A stretch of 64,000 bases of DNA from Marinarcus sediminis (GCF_048571275.1 NZ_CP182357.1:868001-932000); one strand, 5' to 3'. Positions 43,934 to 57,373 are shown, counted from the first letter of the stretch. Notes: a model not told the origin generated them from the sequence alone. Numbers and translations: made by a program.

Positions 43934-44281
43934 TTATTTATTAATTGGAGCAGCAGGTGCGTCAGGAGCAGCTGGTGCAGTTTGAGTTTGTGTTGATACC
44001 GGCGTTGAAGGAACTAAAGCTTCTGGTTGAACCAAGTCAACAGCACTTTGTAGTCTTTGTTCGTTGTATGTATATCCAAGTAAAAGAGTATTTAAAACAA
44101 AAACCAAACCAATAACCATTGTAGCTTTTGTCAAAAAATTACCTGGACCTTTTGCTCCAAATAAAGACTCATTACTACCGCTGTATGCTCCAAGCCCAAT
44201 GCTTGAACTCTTTTGAAGTAAAACAGTAATTGTTAAAATAATCGCTAAAATAAATTGAACTACTAAAAGTGTAGATGCCAT
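43934..44281 (-). CDS. secG: Protein-export membrane protein SecG
   Basis: A 115-residue subunit of the SecYEG translocon. Two membrane helices flank the conserved LLQKSSSIGLGAYSGSNESLFG loop. The C-terminal tail is rich in Pro, Ala and Gln, a length extension seen in related bacteria. Upstream, the divergent methyltransferase gene begins 63 nt away. Confidence 0.93.
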   Translation of the reverse strand: MASTLLVVQFILAIILTITVLLQKSSSIGLGAYSGSNESLFGAKGPGNFLTKATMVIGLVFVLNTLLLGYTYNEQRLQSAVDLVQPEALVPSTPVSTQTQTAPAAPDAPAAPINK

Positions 44282-44344
44282 ATTTAATTTCCTTTTTGAA
44301 AAATGGTCTGTATTTTACCCAAAATTTATTAAAAAGAAGTTAAG

Positions 44345-45046
44345 ATGCTGCTTATGTCAAAACAAAACCAATTCTGCAAATATGCCAATGAGTACAACTC
44401 TTATAATATCATTCAACAAATTATTGCCAAATCTTTAGTTCGAGATATTACATCTGAACCTAAAAGAGTTTTAGAGTTGGGGTGTGGCTCAGGACAAGTG
44501 TATAAATACATCAATTGGGAGTTAGATTACTATAAAGCCATTGATGCTTCAGAATCGATGTGCTCGCTTCATCCTAAAGGAAAACACATTTGTGTGGAGT
44601 GCCATGATTTTGATACACAAGCATTTATAGACTCCATCAAAAATGAACAATTTGATTTGGTTTTATCTTCCTCTGCTTTACAATGGTCAAAAGATTTATC
44701 AAAAATTACACAACTGTTGTCTTCTATTTCACCGGAAGTTAATGCGGTATTGTTTACTTCTAATACATTTAAAACCATTCAAAAAATATCGGAAAATTCT
44801 TCCCCTATTTTAGATGAGATGACAATTAAAGAGGCATTTAATGCATTTTTTGAGTGTGAGTTTGAAGTCATAAACTACAATTTAGAGTTTGACAATAAAA
44901 AAGACCTTTTTGATTACATTAAAAAATCAGGCGTAAGTGGAGAGAGTACACTCTCTTTTTCCCAAGCAAAACAGTTGTATAAAGCGTATGATTTAAACTA
45001 TTTAGAGTTTGAAGTGATTTTTGTTAAAGCTTTTTCTAAATCATAA
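44345..45046 (+). CDS. BioC-like SAM-dependent methyltransferase
   Basis: A 233-residue class-I methyltransferase. The SAM motif VLELGCGSGQVYKYI is near residue 42 and FDLVLSSSALQWSKDL (about 103-118) matches the BioC group that methylates malonyl-ACP to start biotin synthesis. No other bio gene is nearby, so a different substrate remains possible. The 3' end overlaps the convergent thiD2-like gene by 49 nt. Confidence 0.75.
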   Translation: MLLMSKQNQFCKYANEYNSYNIIQQIIAKSLVRDITSEPKRVLELGCGSGQVYKYINWELDYYKAIDASESMCSLHPKGKHICVECHDFDTQAFIDSIKNEQFDLVLSSSALQWSKDLSKITQLLSSISPEVNAVLFTSNTFKTIQKISENSSPILDEMTIKEAFNAFFECEFEVINYNLEFDNKKDLFDYIKKSGVSGESTLSFSQAKQLYKAYDLNYLEFEVIFVKAFSKS

Positions 45047-45402
45047 AGTTCATATCGTATATATTTAAATACTTCACTGCTATTATTTTTTTCCAGTTTA
45101 CAAACTTCTTCAAGTACTCTAGAACTCTCTTGAGCTCTTTTAAAGTTGGCTATTAATATAGAATTTAAATCATCTCTACTTTTCTCAGAGCTTGTTGTCT
45201 CTTTGAGGACATCGTTTTTTATGTCCCTTGAATCTAAAAGTTCATCGTATATGGCTATTCTTGATTTGTGTCTTAACTCTTTGAGTTTTGATGCAATTGT
45301 TTTGTCATTGTAAATGTATCTGAAGATATCTTCAACAACTCGAATTCCTTCCCTTAGTCGGTTCAAGTTAGCATCAACGAGTCTGAGGTTATTGTTGTTC
45401 AT
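44998..45402 (-). CDS. ThiD2-domain protein
   Basis: A 134-residue protein matching the ThiD2 domain, known as an N-terminal extension of some thiamine-phosphate synthases and proposed to phosphorylate the pyrimidine precursor. VDANLNRLREGIRVVEDIFRYI, KLKELRHKSR and RAQESSRVLEEVCKLE are diagnostic. It stands free here, without ThiE. Its start lies just beyond a perfect hairpin that follows the BI-1 gene. Confidence 0.82.
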   Translation of the reverse strand: MNNNNLRLVDANLNRLREGIRVVEDIFRYIYNDKTIASKLKELRHKSRIAIYDELLDSRDIKNDVLKETTSSEKSRDDLNSILIANFKRAQESSRVLEEVCKLEKNNSSEVFKYIRYELYDLEKALTKITSNSK

Positions 45403-45412
45403 GTGCAGTATG

Positions 45413-45439
45413 AACTTAACTCCAAAAAGGAGTTAAGTT
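45413..45439. terminator. Perfect hairpin between BI-1 gene and thiD2
   Basis: AACTTAACTCC (45413-45423), loop AAAAA, GGAGTTAAGTT (45429-45439): an 11-bp perfect stem. On the plus strand a T6 run follows; on the minus strand, the sense of the adjacent genes, there is none. It may terminate plus-strand read-through from the methyltransferase gene or attenuate thiD2. Confidence 0.6.
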
Positions 45440-45441
45440 TT

Positions 45442-46134
45442 TTAATCGTCGTTATTAAAAATACCAAGTATTTGTAAAAGAGATATAAATAGATTAAAGA
45501 AATCTAAATACAGAGCAATGGCTGCTTCAATTGGAGTTGAAAAACCACCTTTAATGATTTGTTGTGTATCGTATAAAATAAATGCAGAAAAAATTAATGC
45601 ACCAAACATAGCAATACCCAACTGTAATAAAGGTGCTTGGATAAATATGTTTGAAATTGACCCCACAATCAAAATAATTAAAGCAATAAAAAGCATTTTC
45701 CCCATTGAAGAGAAATCTCTTTTTGTTGTTAAGGCAAACATTGATATCCCACCAAAAGCAACTGAAGTCATTAAAAATGCTTGAGCAACGATTGATGCAC
45801 CACCTGGCATATTAAACACAGATGCCAACAGAGGAGTGATAGTTAACCCACTCATAAAGGTAAATCCAAATAAAACAGCTAAGTTAATACCTGGTTTATT
45901 TTTAACAGCAAAGAGTCCAAAAAGTAAAACAAATTCTAAAATGACCAATCCCCAATACCAACTGGCAATTGTTGATACCATATCTAAACCGATATATGCA
46001 CCTGCAGTTGCAGCAAGCAGAGAACCTGCAAATAATTGATAGGTTGATTTTAAAAAGCTCATCAATTGTACTTGTGAACTCTCATGTACACGTTCTTGTG
46101 AATTGTTATGAGACAAATAATCTCTATTATACAT
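45442..46134 (-). CDS. Bax inhibitor-1 (YccA/TMBIM) family membrane protein
   Basis: About 230 residues with seven membrane helices. GLTITPLLASVF and the C-terminal ALYLDFFNLFISLLQILG are typical of the BI-1 family, which includes E. coli YccA (an FtsH modulator) and calcium-leak channels. The start is taken as the second ATG (46134), spaced 5 nt from AAAGGA; the first ATG (46140) overlaps that ribosome binding site. Confidence 0.9.
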   Translation of the reverse strand: MYNRDYLSHNNSQERVHESSQVQLMSFLKSTYQLFAGSLLAATAGAYIGLDMVSTIASWYWGLVILEFVLLFGLFAVKNKPGINLAVLFGFTFMSGLTITPLLASVFNMPGGASIVAQAFLMTSVAFGGISMFALTTKRDFSSMGKMLFIALIILIVGSISNIFIQAPLLQLGIAMFGALIFSAFILYDTQQIIKGGFSTPIEAAIALYLDFFNLFISLLQILGIFNNDD

Positions 46135-46140
46135 AAGCAT

Positions 46141-46392
46141 CCTTTCTTTGTTATGATATATAAAATGAAATTCTATAATCTTCCCCTTAATAAAAGCTTT
46201 AAGGTTCCAAATTAAGTTTTAAAAATAATAAACAAGCATTCATTCATGCTATGGCTATACAATGTATAACACAATCTTTATTTTTAAACATATAAAATCA
46301 GATGAATAATAGCGGATTTAAACTGAAAATTGAATACAAAAATGAGACAAACCCAAACTTTCCAAATTTAAGTAAAAGTTAAGAGGAAGGGC
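46141..46392. other. AT-rich intergenic region upstream of the rRNA operon
   Basis: No coding frame is seen. The part before 46200 should hold the promoter of the BI-1 gene on the minus strand, and CCTTAA / TTAAGG forms a weak dyad near 46187-46206. The rest is very AT-rich, consistent with an UP element for the rRNA promoter. Confidence 0.4.
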
Positions 46393-46421
46393 TTGACAAA
46401 GGGTAAAAAATTGTCTATAAT
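46393..46421 (+). promoter_or_regulatory. rRNA operon promoter
   Basis: TTGACA (46393-46398), 17 nt, TATAAT (46416-46421): a perfect consensus promoter, followed by TTCCCGTCC, a GC-rich discriminator typical of stringently controlled rRNA promoters. Confidence 0.9.
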
Positions 46422-46466
46422 TCCCGTCCAATTTCAGAGGAACTGGAGATAAGTTCTGAAGGGATT

Positions 46467-46480
46467 AAGTTCTTTAAAAT
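46467..46480 (+). promoter_or_regulatory. boxA-like antitermination element in the rRNA leader
   Basis: AAGTTCTTTAAAAT in the leader, about 140 nt before 16S, resembles boxA sites (TGCTCTTTAACA) used by NusB/S10 for antitermination. Confidence 0.5.
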
Positions 46481-46618
46481 AAATGGTTAGAGAAGATATA
46501 ATCTTTGTAAACCGAATATATACTTAAAACAAAAAGAAGAATAGAAGAATTCTTCGTCTAAACAATGAGTGATAATTTTGTAATAAAATACAAAAATGTC
46601 AGTTTCAAACGAACATAA

Positions 46619-48135
<1,517 letters not shown>

Positions 48136-48221
48136 CAGAGAAGACTTAAGTCATTTGTTTGACTTAAGCAAATTAAGTATATGTTCGGTTTATAAAGATT
48201 ATAGAAGTAAGTTGGTTAAAT

Positions 48222-48298
48222 GGGCCTATAGCTCAGCTGGCTAGAGCGCTCGACTGATAATCGTGAGGTCACAGGTTCAAGTCCTGTTAGGCCCACCA
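48222..48298 (+). tRNA. tRNA-Ile (GAT)
   Basis: A 77-nt tRNA with encoded CCA. GGGCCTA pairs with TAGGCCC, the anticodon GAT is at 48256-48258 in CTGATAA, and GGTTCAAGTCC is the T arm. Standard position between 16S and 23S. Confidence 0.96.
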
Positions 48299-48336
48299 TT
48301 TTTAAGCTTACATGTAACCTTAAAGTATGTAAATGT

Positions 48337-48412
48337 GGGGAATTAGCTCAGCTGGGAGAGCGCCTGCCTTGCACGCAGGAGGTCAGCGGTTCGATCCCGC
48401 TATTCTCCACCA
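48337..48412 (+). tRNA. tRNA-Ala (TGC)
   Basis: A 76-nt tRNA with encoded CCA. The acceptor arms are GGGGAAT and ATTCTCC, and the anticodon TGC is at 48370-48372 in the loop CTTGCAC. It follows tRNA-Ile by 38 nt. The 270-nt spacer to 23S holds no gene; it should contain the processing stem. Confidence 0.96.
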
Positions 48413-48682
48413 TTTTCACAACATAAATCAAAGAATTTTTAGAGACCAAATATAAGTTTTACAAGAGGTAAGATTTATATTTGGTTTGTAAAAGGATCAA
48501 AAGTTATTTAAAAACATAATGTTAAAAGTCTTTAATTTTTCCATATGAGTAGAAGAAATTCTGTTTGTATAAGAAAGAAAAAAAACACAACTTTTTTATT
48601 AAATATGTAATGTATTTAATAAGATAGTAGCCAAGGAATAATTATTCAAAAAAGGTGAAGTAATTTAATTACTTTATTATCA

Positions 48683-51593
<2,911 letters not shown>

Positions 51594-51728
51594 TATATTT
51601 CTTGGTTTACTATCTTATTAAGTACACAATACTTAGTAAAATGTGTTTATAAAGACTTTTAACATTATATTTAACTCTAAACAGAGTTGAGTAAAGAGTA
51701 TATTTTTACAATATCTTCTTTACTCAAC

Positions 51729-51847
51729 TTGCTGGTGGTTATAGAGAAGTGGAAATACCCAGACCCATTCCGAACCTGGAAGTCAAGCACTTCATCGCTG
51801 ATAATACTGCAGGGTCCCCTTGTGGAAACGTAAGCCGCTGCCAGCTT
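51729..51847 (+). rRNA. 5S ribosomal RNA
   Basis: About 119 nt. GCTGG at the 5' end pairs with CCAGC at the 3' end, and ACCCATTCCGAACCTGGAAGT is the conserved loop B/C region. Ends are approximate. Confidence 0.93.
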
Positions 51848-51859
51848 TGAGTTTTTTAC

Positions 51860-51911
51860 AAGCCTTTACCTAATCTATCCATTTGATAGCTTTGGTAGAG
51901 GCTTTTTTTTC
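51860..51911 (+). terminator. rRNA operon terminator
   Basis: AAGCCTTTACC pairs with GGTAGAGGCTT across a loop with its own small stem (CTATC/GATAG), followed by a T run. It ends the rRNA operon. Confidence 0.85.
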
Positions 51912-52000
51912 TTCTTTTTGATTTGTTACTATAATGTAATTATTTTATTTTAACAATTAATTAGCTAAAATGATGTTTTTTTAAGGATTGGTGTCATTGA

Positions 52001-53011
52001 ATGAAATTAACATATGAAGAGTTAGAACGTAAGGTTGAGATTTTAGAAATTAAATCTAAACTTGTTGATATGTTAGAAATTGAAATTGCCAATAACAGAC
52101 AATTTTTAGATATTTTACTTGATACGATGCCTAACCCTGTTTTTTACAAAGATATTAATGGGTTATACCAAAAAGCGAATAATGCTTTTGCAAAAGATAT
52201 TTTTGGTATGTCAAAAGAAGAAATCGTAGGGAAATCATTCTTGGAACTGCCCGAAATCTTTTCTTCAGAATCAGCTAAATATTATGAACAAAAAGACAAT
52301 GAACTGTTTAATAATCCAGGAACACAAATATATGAGGCAGAAGTGAAATGTTCAGATGGTTGTATTAAAATATTTTATTTTTATAAAGCTACCGTTGAGA
52401 ATGAGTATAAAGATATTATTGGATTAGTTGGTGTTATGCTGGATGTAACACAATTGAAATTAAATCAAAATATCCTTGATGAAAAGAATAAAGTTTTAAG
52501 AAAACTCTCTTATAAAGATTCCCTAACTGGTGTCTATAATAGAAGAAAATTTGATGAATTTTTTCCTGAAAGAATCAAAAGTCCTAAAAGAAAGAACAGT
52601 ATTTTTAATTTTGCTATTATTGATGTAGACAGCTTTAAATTATATAATGACACGTACGGTCATTATGCGGGGGATAATGTCTTAAAACTCATCGCTGAGA
52701 CAATCAGCAATAGATTTTCAAGGCAGAGCGATTACCTTTTTAGATTAGGGGGTGAAGAGTTTGGTTTGATATTTGATTCAACGGATGTTGAGTCGGCACA
52801 AATATTTGTAGAGATGATTAAAGATGATATAGAAAAACTCAATATTGAGCATACAAAAAATTGTAAATATAATGTTGTTACAATATCTTTAGGATTGGTC
52901 AGTATGTATGAGATGATTGATGACGCTAAATATATTTACGAAGAAGCAGACAATTTACTTTATAAAGCAAAAAAAAATGGAAGAAATAAAATTTTTACCA
53001 AAGTAGTATAA
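52001..53011 (+). CDS. PAS-GGDEF diguanylate cyclase
   Basis: A 336-residue soluble protein. An N-terminal coiled coil (about 5-35) is followed by a PAS domain (about 40-155) and a GGDEF domain (about 170-335). The active site RLGGEEF is intact, and RQSD lies exactly five residues before it, so both cyclic-di-GMP synthesis and product inhibition through the I-site are predicted. No EAL domain. The ligand of the PAS domain is unknown. It is the first gene after the rRNA terminator. Confidence 0.93.
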   Translation: MKLTYEELERKVEILEIKSKLVDMLEIEIANNRQFLDILLDTMPNPVFYKDINGLYQKANNAFAKDIFGMSKEEIVGKSFLELPEIFSSESAKYYEQKDNELFNNPGTQIYEAEVKCSDGCIKIFYFYKATVENEYKDIIGLVGVMLDVTQLKLNQNILDEKNKVLRKLSYKDSLTGVYNRRKFDEFFPERIKSPKRKNSIFNFAIIDVDSFKLYNDTYGHYAGDNVLKLIAETISNRFSRQSDYLFRLGGEEFGLIFDSTDVESAQIFVEMIKDDIEKLNIEHTKNCKYNVVTISLGLVSMYEMIDDAKYIYEEADNLLYKAKKNGRNKIFTKVV

Positions 53012-53044
53012 AAAAAGGGGAAAGAATTAACTTTCCCCTTTTTT
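53011..53044. terminator. Bidirectional terminator between diguanylate cyclase and rpsU
   Basis: AAAAAAGGGGAAAG (53011-53024), loop AATTAA, CTTTCCCCTTTTTT (53031-53044): a perfect 14-bp stem with T runs in both directions, serving the convergent genes. Confidence 0.92.
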
Positions 53045-53062
53045 ATTGGTAATAGTGAACTA

Positions 53063-53275
53063 TTACAGTCTAGATTCGTATCTTCTAAGCATATACAATC
53101 TTTTAAGCATTTTTTTCTTAGCGTTAATTTTTTGTTTCTTTCTTTTTTCAGTCATAGGTTCAAAAAATCTTCTTGCTCTTGTTTCAGTAACGATTAGGTT
53201 TCTGTCACATTGCTTTTTAAATCTTCTATAAGCTTCGTCGAATGATTCGCTATCTTTAACTTTAATACCTGGCAC
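53063..53275 (-). CDS. rpsU: 30S ribosomal protein S21
   Basis: A 70-residue, very basic protein; PGIKVKDSESFDEAYRRFKKQ and the Lys/Arg-rich RRFFEPMTEKRKKQK region are S21. The start is the GTG at 53275, which gives the standard length (MPGIKV...). A longer frame to 53311 adds residues absent from the family. S21 sits near the anti-Shine-Dalgarno helix and affects initiation. Confidence 0.93.
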   Translation of the reverse strand: MPGIKVKDSESFDEAYRRFKKQCDRNLIVTETRARRFFEPMTEKRKKQKINAKKKMLKRLYMLRRYESRL

Positions 53276-53388
53276 TATAATCACCCACTTTCGTTTAAAT
53301 TTGACGCTCATTATATTTAAAATAAACTTAATAACAATTTAACCATATTTTGATATAATCGTCTAATTAAAGAATATTAGGAAAAACA

Positions 53389-53874
53389 TTGAATTTAACA
53401 CATCTAGATGAAAATAATAGACCTAAAATGGTAGACGTATCTGAAAAAAAAGATACGGCAAGAGTAGCAATAGCTTCTGGACAAATATCTATGTCACAAG
53501 AAGCATATGATGCAATTATCAGTAATAATACAAAAAAAGGTCCAGTACTTCAAACGGCAGTTATTGCAGCTATTATGGGTGTTAAGAAAACATCAGAACT
53601 AATACCGATGTGCCATCCTTTACTTTTAAGTGGGATTCATTGTGATGTTGAAGAGTTGCCCTCGCTTCCTGGGTTTAAATTGATTGTAACAGCCAAACTT
53701 AATGGACAAACCGGTGTTGAAATGGAAGCACTGACGGGTGTTTCTATAGGATTATTGACCATTTATGATATGGTTAAGGCCATTGACAAATCAATGGTCA
53801 TTTCAAAGGTACAGTTAGAGAGTAAATCGGGGGGCAAAAGTGGAAATTTTAGCAGAGAGATCAAAGGACAATAA
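53389..53874 (+). CDS. moaC: Cyclic pyranopterin monophosphate synthase MoaC
   Basis: A 161-residue molybdenum-cofactor enzyme that with MoaA converts GTP to cyclic pyranopterin. MVDVSEKKDTARVA, PMCHPLLLSGI, TGVEMEALTGVSIGLLTIYDM and the KSGG end are diagnostic. The start is a TTG with AGGA 8 nt before it; TATAAT lies at 53354-53359. Five bases separate it from the DUF493 gene. Confidence 0.95.
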   Translation: MNLTHLDENNRPKMVDVSEKKDTARVAIASGQISMSQEAYDAIISNNTKKGPVLQTAVIAAIMGVKKTSELIPMCHPLLLSGIHCDVEELPSLPGFKLIVTAKLNGQTGVEMEALTGVSIGLLTIYDMVKAIDKSMVISKVQLESKSGGKSGNFSREIKGQ

Positions 53875-53879
53875 AACAT

Positions 53880-54143
53880 ATGGTAGATTTAAGTAAAGAA
53901 AAATTAAAGCTCGATTATCCTTGCTCTTGGGAGTACAGATTAATCACTTATACAAAAGAGGATGCCCTAAAAGGGATAAAAGAGACCATTTTGGAAAGAG
54001 AGTTTACCTTAAAAACCTCTAATGTCAGTACAAAAGGTAAATTTCAAAGTTTTATATTGGAAATAATTGTACATAATGAAGATGATAGAGTAACTATTTA
54101 TGAGTTATTAGGTAAACATGATGCCATCAAGATGGTTTTATAA
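53880..54143 (+). CDS. DUF493 (YbeD/HP0495-type) protein
   Basis: An 87-residue small protein with the ferredoxin-like fold of DUF493; LDYPCSWEYRLITY and the LEIIVHNEDDRVTIYELLGKHDAIKMVL end fit the family. E. coli YbeD lies beside lipoate genes; the role is thought regulatory but not established. Co-transcribed with moaC. Confidence 0.85.
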   Translation: MVDLSKEKLKLDYPCSWEYRLITYTKEDALKGIKETILEREFTLKTSNVSTKGKFQSFILEIIVHNEDDRVTIYELLGKHDAIKMVL

Positions 54144-54167
54144 GCATATATTTTGTAGAATAATGGC

Positions 54168-54983
54168 ATGAATAGAAGAAAATTTTTACAACTTTTAGCA
54201 TATGGAGCTGTTACTACCTCTTTGGTAGGGGAAGATTTATTTGCTACAACAACCAGTGATAAAATTTATTATCCTCTTGATTCTTTGAGTACTAAATTAA
54301 ATCTAAAAGGGAAGAAGGACCTTTTCCTAGATAAAAAGTATGAGAAAAGTTTTTACAGTGTATGTAAAAAACTTAAATTAGTCCAAAGACATGTAGGTTA
54401 TGGAAATTACAATGTCATCTCATTTGATGATGTAATTAATACTGCCCGATGGTCAAGTAATATTGGTGATTTCACAAGCGATGAGTTGGCTTTTATGGAA
54501 TACATTTTTTATTACAATCCCGAAGAACATGGTTTCTACGGAGAGCGGACATGTCAAAGTATCACGCATGAAATTAATATGAAAGATATTATCAAAATAC
54601 CAGGAACGGGGCATTATTTATTTCAAGACAGAACGTTAAAAACATATGAACACATGAAGAATGATATTGGGGAAACAATTGTATTGACTTCAGGTGTACG
54701 AAGTGTGATGAAGCAGATGAAATTGTTTCTTGATAAATTAGACAGAAGCGATTTAAATCTTTCAAAAACAGCGGTATCCATCGCACCTCCAGGGTTCTCT
54801 TATCATACAGTGGGTGATTTTGATATTGGTAAAAAAGGTTGGGGTTACGACAACTTTACGGCTAGGTTTGCGTTAACTGAAGAGTTTTTTGAAATGAGAA
54901 AATTGCCTTATATTGATATGCGATACACTGTAAATAATAAAGATGGAGTAAGATATGAACCTTGGCACATTAAGATTGTTTAA
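54168..54983 (+). CDS. Exported M15-family murein carboxypeptidase
   Basis: A 271-residue protein with an N-terminal RRKFLQLLAYGA that looks like a twin-arginine export signal. The C-terminal half is a VanY/M15 zinc peptidase: SGVRS, the metal site SYHTVGDFDIG and the final EPWHIKIV. The likely activity is removal of a terminal D-amino acid from peptidoglycan stems. The gene overlaps the pgp1/csd4 start by 29 nt, which ties the two in murein trimming and cell shape. Confidence 0.8.
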   Translation: MNRRKFLQLLAYGAVTTSLVGEDLFATTTSDKIYYPLDSLSTKLNLKGKKDLFLDKKYEKSFYSVCKKLKLVQRHVGYGNYNVISFDDVINTARWSSNIGDFTSDELAFMEYIFYYNPEEHGFYGERTCQSITHEINMKDIIKIPGTGHYLFQDRTLKTYEHMKNDIGETIVLTSGVRSVMKQMKLFLDKLDRSDLNLSKTAVSIAPPGFSYHTVGDFDIGKKGWGYDNFTARFALTEEFFEMRKLPYIDMRYTVNNKDGVRYEPWHIKIV

Positions 54984-56319
54984 GGTACTTTTACTCTTTT
55001 TACTGCTGCAAAATCTCTATGCAAAAGTGGATAAGATCGATTTTAATCTTATCAAAAAAGGACAAGAAGATAATAATACGTTATTGATTGTTGGTGGTAT
55101 TCAAGGCGATGAACCCGGTGGTTTTATGGCCGCTTCATTGATTACTACACACTATACTATTAAAAAAGGTTCAGTTTGGGTTGTACCCAATTTGAACTTT
55201 GATTCTATTATAAAAAGAGCACGAGGTCCATTTGGTGATATGAACCGAAAGTTCGCAAAACTCTCTTCAAATGACCCCGATTATGATGCGATACAAAGAG
55301 TAAAAAGTTATATTGAAGAAGATAATGTCAAAATGATTTTAAATTTGCATGACGGCAGTGGCTTTTACAGAAAAAAATTTATTGACAGACTCCACTCTCC
55401 GTATCGATGGGGGCAAAGTTCAATTATTGATCAAGTCTCTTTGGATCTTAAAAAGTATGGAAATTTAGAAGAGATTTCCAGAAGAGTGTGCGGGCATGTG
55501 AATAGCAACCTTTTACGCGACGAACACGCGTACAGTATGCACAATACCAATACAAGAGCGGGCGATAAAGAGATGGAAAAAACTTTGACCTATTTTGCCA
55601 TCAATCAAGGAAAAGCTGCTTTTGGAAATGAAGCCAGTAAAGAGTTGCCTGTCGTTGAACGTGCATATTATCATATTCTGGCACTTGAAGAGTATATGAG
55701 AGTTATGGGTATAGAGTTTGAAAGAGGTTTTGAGTTGTCTCCAAGAGGTATCCGACAAGCTTTGTATGATGATATTTATATCTCTTTTTATGACAATAAG
55801 ATTAAATTGCCATTGAGTCAAGTGCGTTCTGAATTGAGATATTTCCCTGTAAAAAAAGATGGGATATTAAATTTTACACCCAGCAATCCGTTAATGACTG
55901 TCATTAAAAATGGGGATGATTATGCCATTCATTATGGCAATGTTCGTTTAGCAAACTTATCGCCTGATTATTTAGATATGGAAGAATCAAGTGATGAAAT
56001 TAAATTTAAAATCGATGATAAAGTGGTCAATGTAAAGTTTGGTGAAATTATCAATGCCAACAGAAATATTTTTATTTTTGATCAAAAAGATTATCGAGTG
56101 AATGTCATTGGTTATGTCAATAAAGAGCAAAGAAATGAATCGAATATTAAAATAGACAAAGATGAAATCCCTGAATATTATTCAATTGATAAGCAAGGTG
56201 AAATTTACAGAGTAGAGTTTTATAAAGAAGACAAATTCGTAGGAATGGTACTTGTAAAATTTTCAGGCGACTTTTCAGTTGCTTCAAAAAGTGATAATAT
56301 TACATCAGATAAGATGTAA
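54955..56319 (+). CDS. pgp1: DL-carboxypeptidase Pgp1/Csd4 (peptidoglycan tripeptide trimming)
   Basis: A 454-residue exported zinc peptidase. After a signal peptide (about 1-23), GGIQGDEPGG at about 48-57 shows the hallmark Gln in place of the first His of the M14 zinc site, with Glu three residues on; ILNLHDGSGFY near 125 supplies the zinc His. The C-terminal parts form the extra domains of Csd4. In Helicobacter and Campylobacter this enzyme trims tripeptides to dipeptides and gives helical cell shape. GGAG lies 6 nt before the ATG. Confidence 0.88.
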   Translation: MNLGTLRLFKVLLLFLLLQNLYAKVDKIDFNLIKKGQEDNNTLLIVGGIQGDEPGGFMAASLITTHYTIKKGSVWVVPNLNFDSIIKRARGPFGDMNRKFAKLSSNDPDYDAIQRVKSYIEEDNVKMILNLHDGSGFYRKKFIDRLHSPYRWGQSSIIDQVSLDLKKYGNLEEISRRVCGHVNSNLLRDEHAYSMHNTNTRAGDKEMEKTLTYFAINQGKAAFGNEASKELPVVERAYYHILALEEYMRVMGIEFERGFELSPRGIRQALYDDIYISFYDNKIKLPLSQVRSELRYFPVKKDGILNFTPSNPLMTVIKNGDDYAIHYGNVRLANLSPDYLDMEESSDEIKFKIDDKVVNVKFGEIINANRNIFIFDQKDYRVNVIGYVNKEQRNESNIKIDKDEIPEYYSIDKQGEIYRVEFYKEDKFVGMVLVKFSGDFSVASKSDNITSDKM

Positions 56320-56323
56320 TATT
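56296..56323. terminator. Perfect hairpin at the pgp1 3' end
   Basis: AATATTACATC (56296-56306), loop AGATAA, GATGTAATATT (56313-56323): an 11-bp perfect stem containing the stop codons of both converging genes. It lacks a strong T run, so termination or mRNA 3'-end protection are both possible. Confidence 0.55.
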
Positions 56324-56579
56324 AAATCACCAACTCTTGTTTGATTTTCTCTTGATTGAGTTTTTTACAAGCGGCTTTATAAAGCTCTTGTACTCTTTGT
56401 TCATCTGCATTCACTTCAGTGCAAATGGTCTCTATGGCAACTTTTTCTTCCATAGCAACAAACACTTTGAACTCTTTTTTTGTGAATTTCTTTTTAAGCA
56501 CTTCTTTTAACTCATTTTCCTCTTTTAGAGTTCCTATAAGTTTATCGACAATACATGAAATCGATTGTGTAAAATCCAA
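56322..56579 (-). CDS. Small hypothetical cytoplasmic protein
   Basis: An 85-residue, Lys/Glu-rich protein predicted all-helical (ENELKEVLKKKFTKKEFKVFVAMEE), with a possible helix-turn-helix-like C-terminal part (ICTEVNADEQRVQELYKAACKKL) that loosely recalls sigma region 4. I cannot name it. It is followed upstream by surE 11 nt away and is probably co-transcribed. Confidence 0.6.
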   Translation of the reverse strand: MDFTQSISCIVDKLIGTLKEENELKEVLKKKFTKKEFKVFVAMEEKVAIETICTEVNADEQRVQELYKAACKKLNQEKIKQELVI

Positions 56580-56590
56580 TTTTTATCCTT

Positions 56591-57373
56591 TTAATTCAAC
56601 CACTCTTTGAGTATATCTATATCATTATGACTGGTCATATCTAAATGTATAGGCGTAATTGAAACATAATTTTCCTTTATAGTTTCAAAATCACAAGAAG
56701 AATCTTCGCTTTTTTTCCAAATAAGAGGATGAATCCCTATCCAGTAGTACTCTTCTCCTCTTGGATTGACATGTCTTTGTGTGTCATTGCCGTACTCTCT
56801 GTAGCCCACTTTTGATATTCTCATCCCCTTACACTCTTCTATACTTGTTTGTGGAATATTGATATTGAGAAATTTTCGTTTGTCTAAAGGAAATGAACCC
56901 TCTAAAATTTTTTTAACAATGTCATGAATACTCTTTTTTGCCAAAGCAAAATCCCACCCATTGTTGATGGTATTGTGGTCATTACACACTTGTGAAATGG
57001 CGATTGCGGGAACACCTTGTAAAACGGCTTCCATGGCAGCACTGGCTGTTCCACTGTAGGTAATATCTTCTCCCATATTGGAACCAATATTAATGCCACT
57101 GACGACCAAATCGGGTTTTTTATCCTCTTTAAAAAGATTGTTCAGCGATACAAATACACAATCAGTAGGTGTGCCATCATCGACTTTGTAAAAGTCGTCA
57201 TCTACATTGACAAGTCGAAGTGGTCGAGTTAATGTGAGAGAGTGCCCACATGCAGATTTTTCTGTTGCTGGAGCAACGACAGTAATTTTTCCTAAAGGAG
57301 ATAGCGCTTCGGCTAACGCTTTTAATCCTGCAGATTCATAACCATCATCATTGGTAATTAATATGTGTTTCAT
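56591..57373 (-). CDS. surE: 5'-nucleotidase SurE
   Basis: A 260-residue metal-dependent phosphatase. ITNDDGYESAGL at 5-16 holds the metal-binding Asp pair; PATEKSACGHSLTLTRPL and VSGINIGSNMGEDITYSGTASAAME are diagnostic. SurE dephosphorylates nucleoside 5'- and 3'-monophosphates. Its start overlaps the dnaE stop by 4 nt. Confidence 0.95.
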   Translation of the reverse strand: MKHILITNDDGYESAGLKALAEALSPLGKITVVAPATEKSACGHSLTLTRPLRLVNVDDDFYKVDDGTPTDCVFVSLNNLFKEDKKPDLVVSGINIGSNMGEDITYSGTASAAMEAVLQGVPAIAISQVCNDHNTINNGWDFALAKKSIHDIVKKILEGSFPLDKRKFLNINIPQTSIEECKGMRISKVGYREYGNDTQRHVNPRGEEYYWIGIHPLIWKKSEDSSCDFETIKENYVSITPIHLDMTSHNDIDILKEWLN

